Below, in pieces: positions 16,545 to 24,836 of a stretch of DNA of 64,000 bases. Position 1 is the first letter of the stretch; each line of letters starts with the position of its first letter. The position numbers were made by a program, and so were the translations under genes. The stretch is from Cyclobacterium roseum. Lineage in GTDB: Bacteria; Bacteroidota; Bacteroidia; Cytophagales; Cyclobacteriaceae. Under the pieces are notes generated by a model, which saw nothing but the letters and a program-made list of their open reading frames with translations, was not told where the DNA came from and searched no databases. The stretch covers positions 124,001 through 188,000 of the forward strand of contig NZ_WNKF01000006.1 of NCBI RefSeq assembly GCF_010119225.1, written 5' to 3'.

Positions 16545-17851
16545 TTTTCCTGACGGGTTAATACTTCTTTGGCCAGCCCGAGAGCCTGGTCTATTTCCGC
16601 TTCCGTATGTACTGCGCTGATGTACCAAAGCCCTCTTCCTATCACCCTTAAGCCCTTGTCATGCAAGGCAGCAATAAAGGATTTCAATTTCCCTTTATCA
16701 AAGCGGACCACATCCCGGAAATCTACCGCCCTTTCCATATCTGTAAATCCGGTATGCACCACCGGACCAATGCCCGATACCAACATTTGATGTCCGGTAG
16801 TTTTGGAAATCTCCCGGAGGCCCTGCCTCAGCCTCTCTCCCAGGGCAAACATCCTGGGATAAGGATCCTCCCTTTCCAGGATGCTAACCGTGGCCAGAGC
16901 CGCTGCCACGGTAGGGTTTCCGGTATTCATGGTACCTGCATGGATCACCCTGGCGGTGGCGATTTCTTCCATCCATTCCTTTTTGCCCACGATGGCGCTA
17001 ATGGGGTAACCGCTTGCGATGGCTTTGGCAAAGACAGCCATATCCGGGGTAACTCCATAAAATGACTGTGCCCCACCCAGTCCCAACCTGAACCCGGTAA
17101 TCACTTCATCAAAAATAAGGGCTATGCCATATCGGGTACACAGGTCTCTCAGTCCTTGAAGAAACCCTTCTTCAGGGGTAATACAGCCATTATTACACAT
17201 CACAGGTTCCGTAATGATAGCAGCCAACTCCTGGTGGTGCTTAGCCACGTGTCGCTCAACCAAATCTAAATCGTTCCAGGGCAGGAGGAAACTTTCCTCT
17301 TTTGATCCCGGGGGTAAGCCCTGACTCCAGGGGTGCATTACAGGGCTTTCCCTGGAACCCATGGCCTCCGGTGATGGGGTAGAGATCCCGAAGCAAACGT
17401 TGTCCAACCAACCATGGTAATGGCCTTCAAACCTCAGGAACTTACTTTTTCCTGTCTTGGACCTGGCCACCCGCAGTGCAGTCTGTACTGCTTCCGACCC
17501 ATCCAGGCAAAAACGCATCATTTCGGCAGCGGGAATGACTTTCTGCAGCTTTTCTGCCAATTCAATTTCCCTGGCATGCTGCCCGGCAAAAAGTTGACCC
17601 TGAAGGGATTCCTGATGGACTGCATCCAAAACTTCCGGATGGGAGTGCCCCAAAATCAATGGCCCCTGGCTCAGGGTAAAGTCCAGGTATTCATTGCCGT
17701 CCACGTCATAAACCTTACTACCCTTGCCATGGGTATAAAAAAGGGCATGAGGATGGTTGTACTTTCTGAATTCAGAAGATACTCCCGAAGCCAATACTTT
17801 TTTTGCCCTTTCCAGCCATGCTGCAGATTGTTGATAGTTGTATTCTTCCAT
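16541..17851 (-). CDS. class III aminotransferase (glutamate-1-semialdehyde aminotransferase-like)
   Basis: 436 residues from the ATG at 17851, 5 bases after the stop of the preceding gene; the frame also extends further upstream without support. A PLP fold-type I enzyme: YDVDGNEYLDFTLSQGPLILGH, FCLDGSEAVQTALRVAR, LIFDEVITGFRLGLGGAQ and the Schiff-base Lys276 in FAKAIASGYPISA. It resembles glutamate-1-semialdehyde aminomutase and other class III aminotransferases, but sits in a catabolic operon rather than with heme genes. It should transfer an amino group to or from an oxo intermediate made by the adjacent dehydrogenase. Second gene of operon B; a second class III domain is at the operon's end. 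Confidence 0.88.
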   Translation of the reverse strand: MEEYNYQQSAAWLERAKKVLASGVSSEFRKYNHPHALFYTHGKGSKVYDVDGNEYLDFTLSQGPLILGHSHPEVLDAVHQESLQGQLFAGQHAREIELAEKLQKVIPAAEMMRFCLDGSEAVQTALRVARSKTGKSKFLRFEGHYHGWLDNVCFGISTPSPEAMGSRESPVMHPWSQGLPPGSKEESFLLPWNDLDLVERHVAKHHQELAAIITEPVMCNNGCITPEEGFLQGLRDLCTRYGIALIFDEVITGFRLGLGGAQSFYGVTPDMAVFAKAIASGYPISAIVGKKEWMEEIATARVIHAGTMNTGNPTVAAALATVSILEREDPYPRMFALGERLRQGLREISKTTGHQMLVSGIGPVVHTGFTDMERAVDFRDVVRFDKGKLKSFIAALHDKGLRVIGRGLWYISAVHTEAEIDQALGLAKEVLTRQEK

Positions 17852-17856
17852 AGGTC

Positions 17857-18828
17857 CTATGATTCTTTTTGTTTTTGACAGGCTGCGGCCATCCGGAATA
17901 TTTCCCGGTTGAATGCTGCAAAGGATTTCTCCCAAGCCTTCCCCTCACCTTGTTTATATTGGTATAGCCCTTTACCATTATGTACTCCCCTGGCTTGTAT
18001 TCTTACCATCTCCTGCATGCGTTCAGGCACCTCAGGTGAGTTTCCAAGCTGGGGAAAAATTCTTTTAAATGTTTCTCTGTAGTCAGCCAGGCCAAGTTGT
18101 TCCATCCGTTCAAATATACCCATAAAAGTCATCCAGGAACCTGCATCATAGCGGAATGCCTTATCGGCATCCTCAATGCTGGCCTCTCCCGATGACAGGA
18201 GGTGAAAAATTTCCCGGTACACGGCATACATCAAGCGGTTGGTTACAAATCCCCTGATGTCCTTTTGAAGAAATGTGGGCTCCTTGCCCCATAAATGAGC
18301 CAGCTCATACACCCAGTTTGCCAGGCCGTCATCCGTTTTCACCCCTTTGGTGATTTCCATAAAACGGGTAAGGTAGGCGGGTTCAGCCCAATGAATCCCC
18401 AGAAAACGTCTGGGATTAGGGACCAATTCCTGAAGAAGGCTCACAGGAATGGCCGATGTATTGCTCGATATCACCGTGTTTTCACTGGTATGTTCAATGA
18501 TTTTCCGGTATATTTTTGCTTTGATAGTTTGATTTTCTACCACACATTCCTGTACCAATTGGCAATTTTCGAGAATGCTATAATCTTCAGAAAAATGAAT
18601 GTGCCGATAATATTCCGAAATAGGGGTATTCAGTAAACCGCTTTCTTCTGCATGCTTCAAAAGATGAAAGGTGGTTCTCTTTGCTCCTTCCAGTTCGTCT
18701 TTTATGGGTGCCACTGCCTTTACAGGATGGCCGGCAATACATAAGGCGACGGCTATACTGCTTCCCATCAATCCCAACCCTACTACGCCAGTATCAATTT
18801 CGGGCAAATCTATTGCATTTATCATCAA
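17857..18828 (-). CDS. 3-hydroxyacyl-CoA dehydrogenase family / lambda-crystallin-like oxidoreductase
   Basis: A 323-residue NAD-dependent beta-hydroxyacid dehydrogenase. Rossmann loop GLGLMG at residues 17-22, catalytic SNTS at 122-125 and catalytic His146 in GIHWAEPA; the C-terminal helical dimerisation domain is present (NRLMYAVYREIFHLL, GVHNGKGLYQY). The short length and the GIHWAEP motif are closer to L-gulonate 3-dehydrogenase, lambda-crystallin and carnitine dehydrogenase types than to fatty-acid oxidation enzymes. It likely oxidises a 3-hydroxy acid to the 3-oxo acid used by the next gene, an aminotransferase. First gene of operon B, under the operator at 18926-18961. Confidence 0.85.
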   Translation of the reverse strand: MMINAIDLPEIDTGVVGLGLMGSSIAVALCIAGHPVKAVAPIKDELEGAKRTTFHLLKHAEESGLLNTPISEYYRHIHFSEDYSILENCQLVQECVVENQTIKAKIYRKIIEHTSENTVISSNTSAIPVSLLQELVPNPRRFLGIHWAEPAYLTRFMEITKGVKTDDGLANWVYELAHLWGKEPTFLQKDIRGFVTNRLMYAVYREIFHLLSSGEASIEDADKAFRYDAGSWMTFMGIFERMEQLGLADYRETFKRIFPQLGNSPEVPERMQEMVRIQARGVHNGKGLYQYKQGEGKAWEKSFAAFNREIFRMAAACQKQKES

Positions 18829-18895
18829 TTACAGTTCATTGATTTAAAAATATTTATTCCATTAAAATAAAACATAAGTGCGCTTCCCTCACAAT

Positions 18896-18961
18896 CAAAA
18901 TTATCAGGATCAGGTAAAAATTACTATTCATATTATGTAGAATTATGGTACTATTTTTCAA
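18896..18961 (-). promoter_or_regulatory. predicted AraC-type operator plus -7 element of operon B
   Basis: Plus-strand 18926-18961 matches the operon A element; the inner run GGTACTATTTTTCA (18947-18960) is identical, while the other half-site (TCATATTATG, from 18928) is weaker. A minus-strand -7 box TAATTTTG is at 18903-18896, beginning 23 bp from the operator edge, exactly as at operon A. The predicted leader to the ATG at 18828 is about 60 bases. A further TTACTATT at 18921-18928 may add to binding. Confidence 0.6.
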
Positions 18962-19157
18962 CGCCCTGCCGGGTTTCCAACACTCATTTTGGAAATCAGT
19001 GCCGATTGCTCCTTTGGCATAGCCGATCCTGCTTGCACCTGATTTATAATGTAATCAACTCATAATCAATCCAAAATAGGACTTAACGCCTTAAATTATC
19101 AAGCTAGATTAATCTTATGCTTGTAAAAGAAAGTAGGGTAAAAATCTCAGGACAACT

Positions 19158-19193
19158 GTTACTATTATTTATATTTATGATACTATTTTTCAT
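19158..19193. promoter_or_regulatory. third AraC-type operator copy, upstream of araC
   Basis: Half-sites GTTACTATTATTT (from 19158) and TACTATTTTTCAT (from 19181) have TAC triplets 21 bp apart (19060+100 and 19181, that is 19160 and 19181), same plus-strand orientation as the copies at operons A and B. It lies 66 bp before the araC start and overlaps a possible weak promoter (TTTG 19193-19196, TATGTTTT 19213-19220). No good minus-strand -7 box is found at the 23-bp spacing. Autorepression of araC, or a distant site paired with 18926-18961, are both possible. Confidence 0.5.
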
Positions 19194-19247
19194 TTGACCT
19201 GCCAATCACTTTTATGTTTTCGTACTTTAAATTATATTAATAGGAAA

Positions 19248-19255
19248 AAGGAGGA
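19248..19255 (+). promoter_or_regulatory. ribosome binding site of araC
   Basis: AAGGAGGA ends 4 bases before the ATG at 19260. Strong Shine-Dalgarno sequences are uncommon in Bacteroidota. This one fixes the start at 19260 rather than at the upstream ATG-type start of the open frame at 19194. Confidence 0.75.
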
Positions 19256-19259
19256 CCCT

Positions 19260-20138
19260 ATGAAATCGATAGAAGTAAGGCTACCACAGGATTTTGATAA
19301 ATCCTTCATCGTATTTAAAGAAAAAGGCCAGTATTTTCCTTGCCCCTGGCATTATCATCCCGAATATGAGTTGGTTTTGGTACTCAAGAGCCGGGGAAGA
19401 AGGATGGTAGGGGATCATATTGGTTATTTCCAGGAAGGAGACCTGGTTTGCATGGGCCCCTATCTCCCCCATGTTTGGGTAAATGAATCCGAGTTTGTAA
19501 AAGGAAAATCCGACTATGATGCCGAAGCCATTGTGATCCATTTCCAGGAGGATTTCCTTGGAGAAGATTTTCTGAAAATACCGGAAATGGAAACCCTCAA
19601 AAATTTCCTTAAACTGTCCAAAAGGGGCATGGCCCTTAAAGGAAAAACAAGGGAACAAATCAATGCACTGATGGAAGGCATGATACACATGAATGGCATT
19701 CAGCGACTTTCGAGTCTGTTTTCCATCTTTGATATCCTCTCGCAAACCAAAGAATATGAGCTACTGGCCAGTCCCGGCTTCCTGGATCAGGTAGAGATAC
19801 AAGGCTCCGACCGCCTGGACAAGATAAAAGCGTATATACACAAAAATTTCGATAGGGACATTTCCTTACCAGAAGTGGCTTCCATGGCCAATATGGCGGT
19901 AACCACCTTTTGCAATTTTTTCAAGGAGCAATACCGGATTACTTTTGTGGAATACCTGCATACGGTGAGGCTTGGCCATGCCTGCAAGATGCTTTCCGAA
20001 ACCGACATGAATATCGTAGAAGTAGCCTTCGAGTGTGGTTTTAACAACCTGGCCAATTTCAACCGGCAATTCAAAAAATACAAGAAAATGACCCCCACGC
20101 ATTTCAGAAAGATGGTGAATATTCAAGAGGTGGCGTGA
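19260..20138 (+). CDS. AraC family transcriptional regulator with cupin sensor
   Basis: 292 residues from the ATG at 19260, which has a clear AAGGAGGA site; the frame extends upstream to 19194 but that reading would overlap the operator copy. The N-terminal cupin-like sensor (WHYHPEYELVLVLKSRGRRMVGD, DLVCMGPYLPHVW) probably binds a sugar or acid. Two C-terminal helix-turn-helix motifs follow (ISLPEVASMANMAVTTFCNFF and MNIVEVAFECGFNNLANFNRQFKK), ending with the AraC signature. It is the only transcriptional regulator of the locus, divergent from operon B, and its expected binding style (two direct half-sites two turns apart) fits the repeated elements at 3758, 18926, 19158 and 29617. Confidence 0.93.
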   Translation: MKSIEVRLPQDFDKSFIVFKEKGQYFPCPWHYHPEYELVLVLKSRGRRMVGDHIGYFQEGDLVCMGPYLPHVWVNESEFVKGKSDYDAEAIVIHFQEDFLGEDFLKIPEMETLKNFLKLSKRGMALKGKTREQINALMEGMIHMNGIQRLSSLFSIFDILSQTKEYELLASPGFLDQVEIQGSDRLDKIKAYIHKNFDRDISLPEVASMANMAVTTFCNFFKEQYRITFVEYLHTVRLGHACKMLSETDMNIVEVAFECGFNNLANFNRQFKKYKKMTPTHFRKMVNIQEVA

Positions 20139-20179
20139 TGGTTTTGACTGGGGATTGGGGGAAGAGATTAAGGGGGAAA

Positions 20180-20209
20180 AGATTGAAAGAGATTGAAGGA
20201 GATTGAAGG
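20180..20209 (+). repeat. short tandem repeat, three 10-bp units
   Basis: Three near-identical copies of AGATTGAAGG in tandem downstream of araC, in a purine-rich run. No gene in 20139-20512 other than this and the terminator below. Confidence 0.7.
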
Positions 20210-20330
20210 GTGACGGTACTGAGGGAACGAGATTGGTACTGGAAAGGGTAAGATATTTAAAAGACTTAAAATAAAAACCTGCTGTCCTCCGAGAACAAAA
20301 ACCGATTAAACAATTCAATAAGATAGGACA

Positions 20331-20371
20331 AAAAAAGGTGAGAAGCTTATTGGAGCTGTCCCACCTTTTTT
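20331..20371. terminator. bidirectional terminator between araC and operon C
   Basis: The outer stem AAAAAAGGTG pairs with CACCTTTTTT and the inner stem AGCT with AGCT around a short loop, giving a hairpin with an A-run on one side and a T-run on the other. It lies between convergent genes (araC ending 20138, operon C ending 20513), as expected of a terminator serving both. Confidence 0.75.
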
Positions 20372-20512
20372 GTTATTGTTTCGACTAATGAATTAAAAAT
20401 TAAGCAAGTCAAGAGTATTTTTTTTCAGGCAATCTACGATAGACCCACTTTTATCTCTGGCCCAAATACCCTCGTACCTATTGGCATAATCGTTTTAAAC
20501 TAATAAATACAC

Positions 20513-21703
20513 CTAAAATTCTATGACGGTACCAGCAATATGCCGGGTGCCGTTGTCAATATTAAAATAATAGGTTATCAAGGCATGGTGATCGTCCAAC
20601 ACCACTGCCCAGGGATAACCGATGTCCCCGTTGCCACCATCTTCTCTCAGGACAATTTCCTCGGCAGTGGCGAAATCCGTACATTCTGCATTTAAAATTC
20701 TGGCCCTGATCCCATAAGGTTGGTGGCGGTATCCATAGACCAGAAGCACCCGGTCATCCGGCAACCTGGTTGCCTGGAGGGGATGGCCCTGAAATCCCAT
20801 AGACTGCCATTGTCCAAAGCTTTTCCCACCGTCGGTAGACCTTGCGATAACGGCCTGGTCTTCGTAGTTGGCGGTACGGATAAAGGCCACCAAATCCCCT
20901 TTGGGGGTTTCATAGATGGAAGTTTCATTGAAAATCACTTCTTCGTCTTTGGCAACAGTGGACAAATGTTCCCAGTTTTTTCCCTTATCATCAGAAACCA
21001 GCAGGTAATTGGATGTTCGCCGGGGACTTAACCGGTCATTGGCGGCAACCACCCAATAGATTCGTCCATTTTTCCCTTCGTACATGGCTCCCCTGTTGTA
21101 AGCGGGAATGGGATTTCCCATGGGATTAACATGGACTTCCGGCTCGATGTGTGGTGGATAAATGGGTCCGGCCCATTTGTTTCCGCCATCTATGGAACGT
21201 AGCAGGTAACCGCCCAAAAACACAGACCCGTTGCGATTTTGAAAGTGGGGTTCGGGAATGTTCTCCAGGCCATCCTCATTCAAAAATGCCCACCCATAAC
21301 TGGCGCAAAGTAGCGTCCCATCACGAAGCTGAAGCAAGCAGGGGTCCTGTGAGCCTCCAAAATCATGGGCATAAAGCAGATCCGGCTCCCCTTCCCAGGT
21401 AATACCGTCTTTGGAAGTCATGCTTACCAAATAACTGTTGGGATCCACATGGCTGTTGCCCTTTTCTCCGAAGACGACTCGCCTATCCGGTGCCCGGCGA
21501 AAGGAAAGGAGAAATTCTCCGTCTGGTTTTTTTACAATGGATGGAAATGAAGAATAATAGTTAACATCTTTATAAAAGATGATGTCCTTAACTTTTGCGA
21601 ATGTGTGCTTACTACTGTCTGGAGGAAATGTCAGGGTGCGAGCAGAAGCAGAAACGGTTAATATAAAGACGATTAAGCAAATCAATGTTGGAATTCGGTT
21701 CAT
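20513..21703 (-). CDS. secreted BNR/sialidase-family protein
   Basis: 396 residues with a Sec signal peptide (MNRIPTLICLIVFILTVSASA) and therefore periplasmic or surface exposed. The body is a sialidase-type propeller with Asp-box-like turns SKDGITWEG, SIDGGNKWAG, SDDKGKNWEH and STDGGKSFGQ, and an early FLLSFRRAPDRR that could supply one arginine of a sialidase-like pocket. Catalytic triad residues could not be assigned with certainty. Last gene of operon C, 9 bp after another propeller gene. Likely role: glycan hydrolysis or recognition before SusCD uptake. Confidence 0.82.
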   Translation of the reverse strand: MNRIPTLICLIVFILTVSASARTLTFPPDSSKHTFAKVKDIIFYKDVNYYSSFPSIVKKPDGEFLLSFRRAPDRRVVFGEKGNSHVDPNSYLVSMTSKDGITWEGEPDLLYAHDFGGSQDPCLLQLRDGTLLCASYGWAFLNEDGLENIPEPHFQNRNGSVFLGGYLLRSIDGGNKWAGPIYPPHIEPEVHVNPMGNPIPAYNRGAMYEGKNGRIYWVVAANDRLSPRRTSNYLLVSDDKGKNWEHLSTVAKDEEVIFNETSIYETPKGDLVAFIRTANYEDQAVIARSTDGGKSFGQWQSMGFQGHPLQATRLPDDRVLLVYGYRHQPYGIRARILNAECTDFATAEEIVLREDGGNGDIGYPWAVVLDDHHALITYYFNIDNGTRHIAGTVIEF

Positions 21704-21712
21704 TTGGAAAGT

Positions 21713-22732
21713 TTATTTAAGGTGATTGACAGGAATTTTTGCCAAATAAATATTTGTTTTTTCTTCATGTGATGAATAGTACAATACCCAAAGCTCATTT
21801 TTATGAAATACCATTCCTGGGTAACTGGTATCGCCTCCGCTAGGGAGATAAATAGACCGTTTTACTGCTCCTTTGGTGTTGGCAAGAAACAATCCGGTTT
21901 TCCTGGCGGAATTATCCCGGTAATCCCGCGAGCCAATGACGATGTTTTCATCGTCCAGAAACAAAAAATTGGGTCCGCCCAATCTGATGGGTAATTTGTG
22001 GTATTCCCACTCTTTATATGGAAATTTGCTGCTAGCCAACATCCCCATGGTATCCCCAGCCTCTCTTCTTACCAAAACATGCATTTTTCCATCCTTATCA
22101 AACCGTGTGGTGGCTTCATTCGGCCGGTCTGTTATTTCAAGGGGAGCAACCAGGGAATAGTGTTTACCATCCTGAGTTTTTAACAAATGGGTTTCCCATT
22201 CTTCTCCTTTAATCTGATAAATGACACCGTATCCAGTACCTTCATGCCAGGTCAGGCTCCATATCCAGTCCAGAGTGGGGGTGATATCCATGGTGGTTTT
22301 TTCCAAAGAAGAGAAATTTATTCCTTTTTTATCAGAAAATGAGACCATCGGATAAAGCTCCTGGTATCCATTTTCATAAATCCCCACTGCGGTCAAAACC
22401 ATGATTTTACCTTCCGGAGTTACAGATAACCTGGCTTCTCTCACGTCCATATCATCCCTTTCAAGCAACCCGACAGGCTCCCATGTCTCACCGTCTTTTG
22501 AACGTATGATCCTCACCTGCCCACTATTATCCGGCATATGGTTGTTTCCTTCTCTGACTGATGCATAAAAATAATTTTTAAAGCGAATTAGGTCTGGAAA
22601 AGCATTGTGAGGTGCCTTGTCCCAAACTCTTTCTGCTTTTACAGGTTCGGTTATTTGTTGTCCTTTTACTAAAACCGGGCAAAAGGTAAAAATGCATAGG
22701 AGCAGAAGACATAATTGAATTACGTTTTTCAT
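21713..22732 (-). CDS. secreted BNR/sialidase-like propeller protein
   Basis: 339 residues with a Sec signal peptide (MKNVIQLCLLLLCIFTFCPVLVKG, then QQ). Propeller features: an early HNAFPDLIRFKNYFYASVREG strand, SKDGETWEPVG as an Asp-box, DKKGINF, and repeating strand-turn patterns (GGDTSYPGMVFHKNELWVLY). It is the most divergent of the five BNR proteins here, so binding or an unusual lyase or hydrolase activity is as likely as true sialidase activity. Fifth gene of operon C, 12 bp after the lyase gene. Confidence 0.78.
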   Translation of the reverse strand: MKNVIQLCLLLLCIFTFCPVLVKGQQITEPVKAERVWDKAPHNAFPDLIRFKNYFYASVREGNNHMPDNSGQVRIIRSKDGETWEPVGLLERDDMDVREARLSVTPEGKIMVLTAVGIYENGYQELYPMVSFSDKKGINFSSLEKTTMDITPTLDWIWSLTWHEGTGYGVIYQIKGEEWETHLLKTQDGKHYSLVAPLEITDRPNEATTRFDKDGKMHVLVRREAGDTMGMLASSKFPYKEWEYHKLPIRLGGPNFLFLDDENIVIGSRDYRDNSARKTGLFLANTKGAVKRSIYLPSGGDTSYPGMVFHKNELWVLYYSSHEEKTNIYLAKIPVNHLK

Positions 22733-22744
22733 TGATTATTATTT

Positions 22745-23674
22745 TTATAGGATAAATTCGGGAAGGTCTCTTTTTCCTCGTTCCCTTACTTTCTTTACTT
22801 CTGAAAAGGGAATTCCTAAATAAGGCCACTTAAGCGCTGTACCTATATCCAGCCATCCCCCAATGGCCGCTAGAAATTTGTCCAATGCAGCACTGGAATA
22901 CCCTTTTTCGGTGGAATAGGGAAGTATATATTTTCCCAAAAATTCATTGATCCTAATTTCAAGGTCCAAAGCCTTTTCCATATCGTTCACCATCATATGA
23001 TACCACTTCTGGGCCATATCTGGATTCAAACAAGCCATATTGGAATAAGAACCATGCGCTCCCATGGACAGTCCAGAGGCCAGCCTATGGCCCGGTACGA
23101 ATATGGAAATCTTTAACATTAAATCAGCCATCTCAGTATACCATTCCTCCTCCCCTCCCAAGACCTTACAACCCACCACAGGCAAACCTTCTGATAAAAG
23201 AACCCTATAATCCTCGGGAACCAATTGTTTTTTAGCATGTGGCGGATTATACAACACAAGGCCAATGGGGGAAGCTGCCAGAGCCATCCTTTCCAAAAAC
23301 AGCAAGAGTTCCTTTTGGGAGGGTGGAAACCAGTCTGGAAGAATGATCTGAATAGCAGAAGGATCATGACCTTTTGCCATCCTAATCCGATCAAGGCAAA
23401 TCAAAGCGTCCATATGGCTGCAGCCAATCTGAAATGGAAGCTTTGCCTGTTCACATTTCTCCGCCAATAACGTACTGATCGCGTTAAACTCTGTTGCTGT
23501 CTGGCTATAAAATTCCCCTGCTGTGCCATTGGTATAAATACCATTTACTCCTGATTGTATCAAATGGTCTATTTCTTCCTCCAACAGGTTATAATCAATG
23601 CTTTGATCAGGTAAAATAGGCAACAATAAAGTGGCCCATGTCCCGAATATTTCATTTGACTTCAGTGGATCCAT
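22745..23674 (-). CDS. DapA/NanA family lyase (dihydrodipicolinate synthase superfamily)
   Basis: A 309-residue TIM-barrel class I lyase. Markers: GTAGEF in the place of the GTTGE substrate-carboxylate loop, Tyr in LVLYNPPHAKK, and the Schiff-base Lys in VVGCKVLGG. This superfamily includes N-acetylneuraminate lyase, KDG aldolases and dihydrodipicolinate synthase; in a SusCD-sialidase operon, cleavage of a 2-keto-3-deoxy acid to pyruvate is the natural reading. No NanE or NanK homologue accompanies it, so the substrate is probably not Neu5Ac. Cytosolic; fourth gene of operon C. With the HpaI-type enzyme of operon A, the locus has two unrelated pyruvate aldolases. Confidence 0.88.
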   Translation of the reverse strand: MDPLKSNEIFGTWATLLLPILPDQSIDYNLLEEEIDHLIQSGVNGIYTNGTAGEFYSQTATEFNAISTLLAEKCEQAKLPFQIGCSHMDALICLDRIRMAKGHDPSAIQIILPDWFPPSQKELLLFLERMALAASPIGLVLYNPPHAKKQLVPEDYRVLLSEGLPVVGCKVLGGEEEWYTEMADLMLKISIFVPGHRLASGLSMGAHGSYSNMACLNPDMAQKWYHMMVNDMEKALDLEIRINEFLGKYILPYSTEKGYSSAALDKFLAAIGGWLDIGTALKWPYLGIPFSEVKKVRERGKRDLPEFIL

Positions 23675-23683
23675 ATTTTTGAG

Positions 23684-24814
23684 TTAAGGCCTTTTCCAAA
23701 TAACAGTCCCCATGTGGTAACGGTCATGCACGGCATTCCCATTGGAGTAATAAGCCGTCATGATGCTACCATCCGGAAGTTGAACACTGGACGGATACCC
23801 ACAATCGCTGCTTTTCAGGTCGTCCACTACCAGGAACTCTTCTGACCAGGTTCTACCCTGATCCGAGCTGAATTTAACCGCTACTCCAAACTCTCCCGGG
23901 ATTCTGTTTCCGTAAGTCAAAAGCAGGTCTCCATTGTCCATGGTAGTGATATGCCCCGGGTGCTGCCTTTCCTCTGTCAATTGTTGAAGATATTTCCAAC
24001 TCTCCCCATCATCGTCACTGATAAATAAATCCATGGCTGCTCCTGCCTTCCACCTTCTGGCAGCGGCTATCCAGGTTTTAGGGCCTGTTTGGTAAAATGC
24101 CGTTTCATTATGCCCGCCTGCAAAGGCTGTGGGACCGCTGGCATCGCTAAGATGGGATATCCAGTTCCAGGATTTACCCTGGTCATCACTTCTAAATAGG
24201 GATACCTTATTGATTTCCTTATCCAGGGATTGGGCGTAGGCCAGCACCCTGAGGCTGCCATCCTGCGCAGGTAATATATCCCCAAAGGGAATGAATTCCG
24301 TCATGCCAGCCTCTGCTTCAGGAAAGCCACTTTTATAGGTTTTCCATTTCTTTCCCCCATCTCCCGAGATGGATACCCAGGCCCTCAGCACCCCTACTAA
24401 ATCCATGGGGGCATCAAGGGTTTCTCCGGGTTTCAATTCCCAGCCTGAGGCCACTACCACCAATTCATCATTCTGATTGGAACCAGCCGCTACATTCATT
24501 CGGTTGGTACCTTTGTCGTGAGCCGCAGGAACCCCTGTTTTTTCCCAAAACAATCCACCATCTTTGGTAGACCAAACTTCTACACTTCCCTCCCTCCGGG
24601 CATGGCTGGGCTGGTTGAATATACTGGCATGGATGCTACCATCATCCAGTTTTGTCAAATTGGGCCAGGCGCAAACGTTGTCAATGGACACCAATCGTTG
24701 AAGAACTTCCACGGTTTTCTTATCTTTTGGCAGGGTCGCCTTCTTTTTTTCTACGGTCGGCTGCATCAGCAGGTAACCGATGGCCATAGAGGCAGTAATT
24801 AACCAACTATACAT
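23684..24814 (-). CDS. membrane-associated BNR/sialidase-family protein
   Basis: 376 residues. The N-terminus MYSWLITASMAIGYLLMQPTV is hydrophobic but lacks a neat cleavage site, so it may be an uncleaved signal anchor. The propeller has Asp-boxes STKDGGLFWEK, SGDGGKKWKT, SDDQGKSWNW, SDDDGESWKY and SSDQGRTWSE, five clear copies and the best match to the family in operon C. Third gene of the operon, 22 bp after susD and 9 bp before the lyase. Probable surface or periplasmic glycan-acting enzyme. Confidence 0.83.
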   Translation of the reverse strand: MYSWLITASMAIGYLLMQPTVEKKKATLPKDKKTVEVLQRLVSIDNVCAWPNLTKLDDGSIHASIFNQPSHARREGSVEVWSTKDGGLFWEKTGVPAAHDKGTNRMNVAAGSNQNDELVVVASGWELKPGETLDAPMDLVGVLRAWVSISGDGGKKWKTYKSGFPEAEAGMTEFIPFGDILPAQDGSLRVLAYAQSLDKEINKVSLFRSDDQGKSWNWISHLSDASGPTAFAGGHNETAFYQTGPKTWIAAARRWKAGAAMDLFISDDDGESWKYLQQLTEERQHPGHITTMDNGDLLLTYGNRIPGEFGVAVKFSSDQGRTWSEEFLVVDDLKSSDCGYPSSVQLPDGSIMTAYYSNGNAVHDRYHMGTVIWKRP

Positions 24815-24836
24815 CTTCTGTTATTTATTTTTATTT

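Noticed and set aside
20172-20209. CRISPR-like array near the end of araC
   Set aside because: The units are 10 bp in direct tandem with no spacers; it is a simple sequence repeat.
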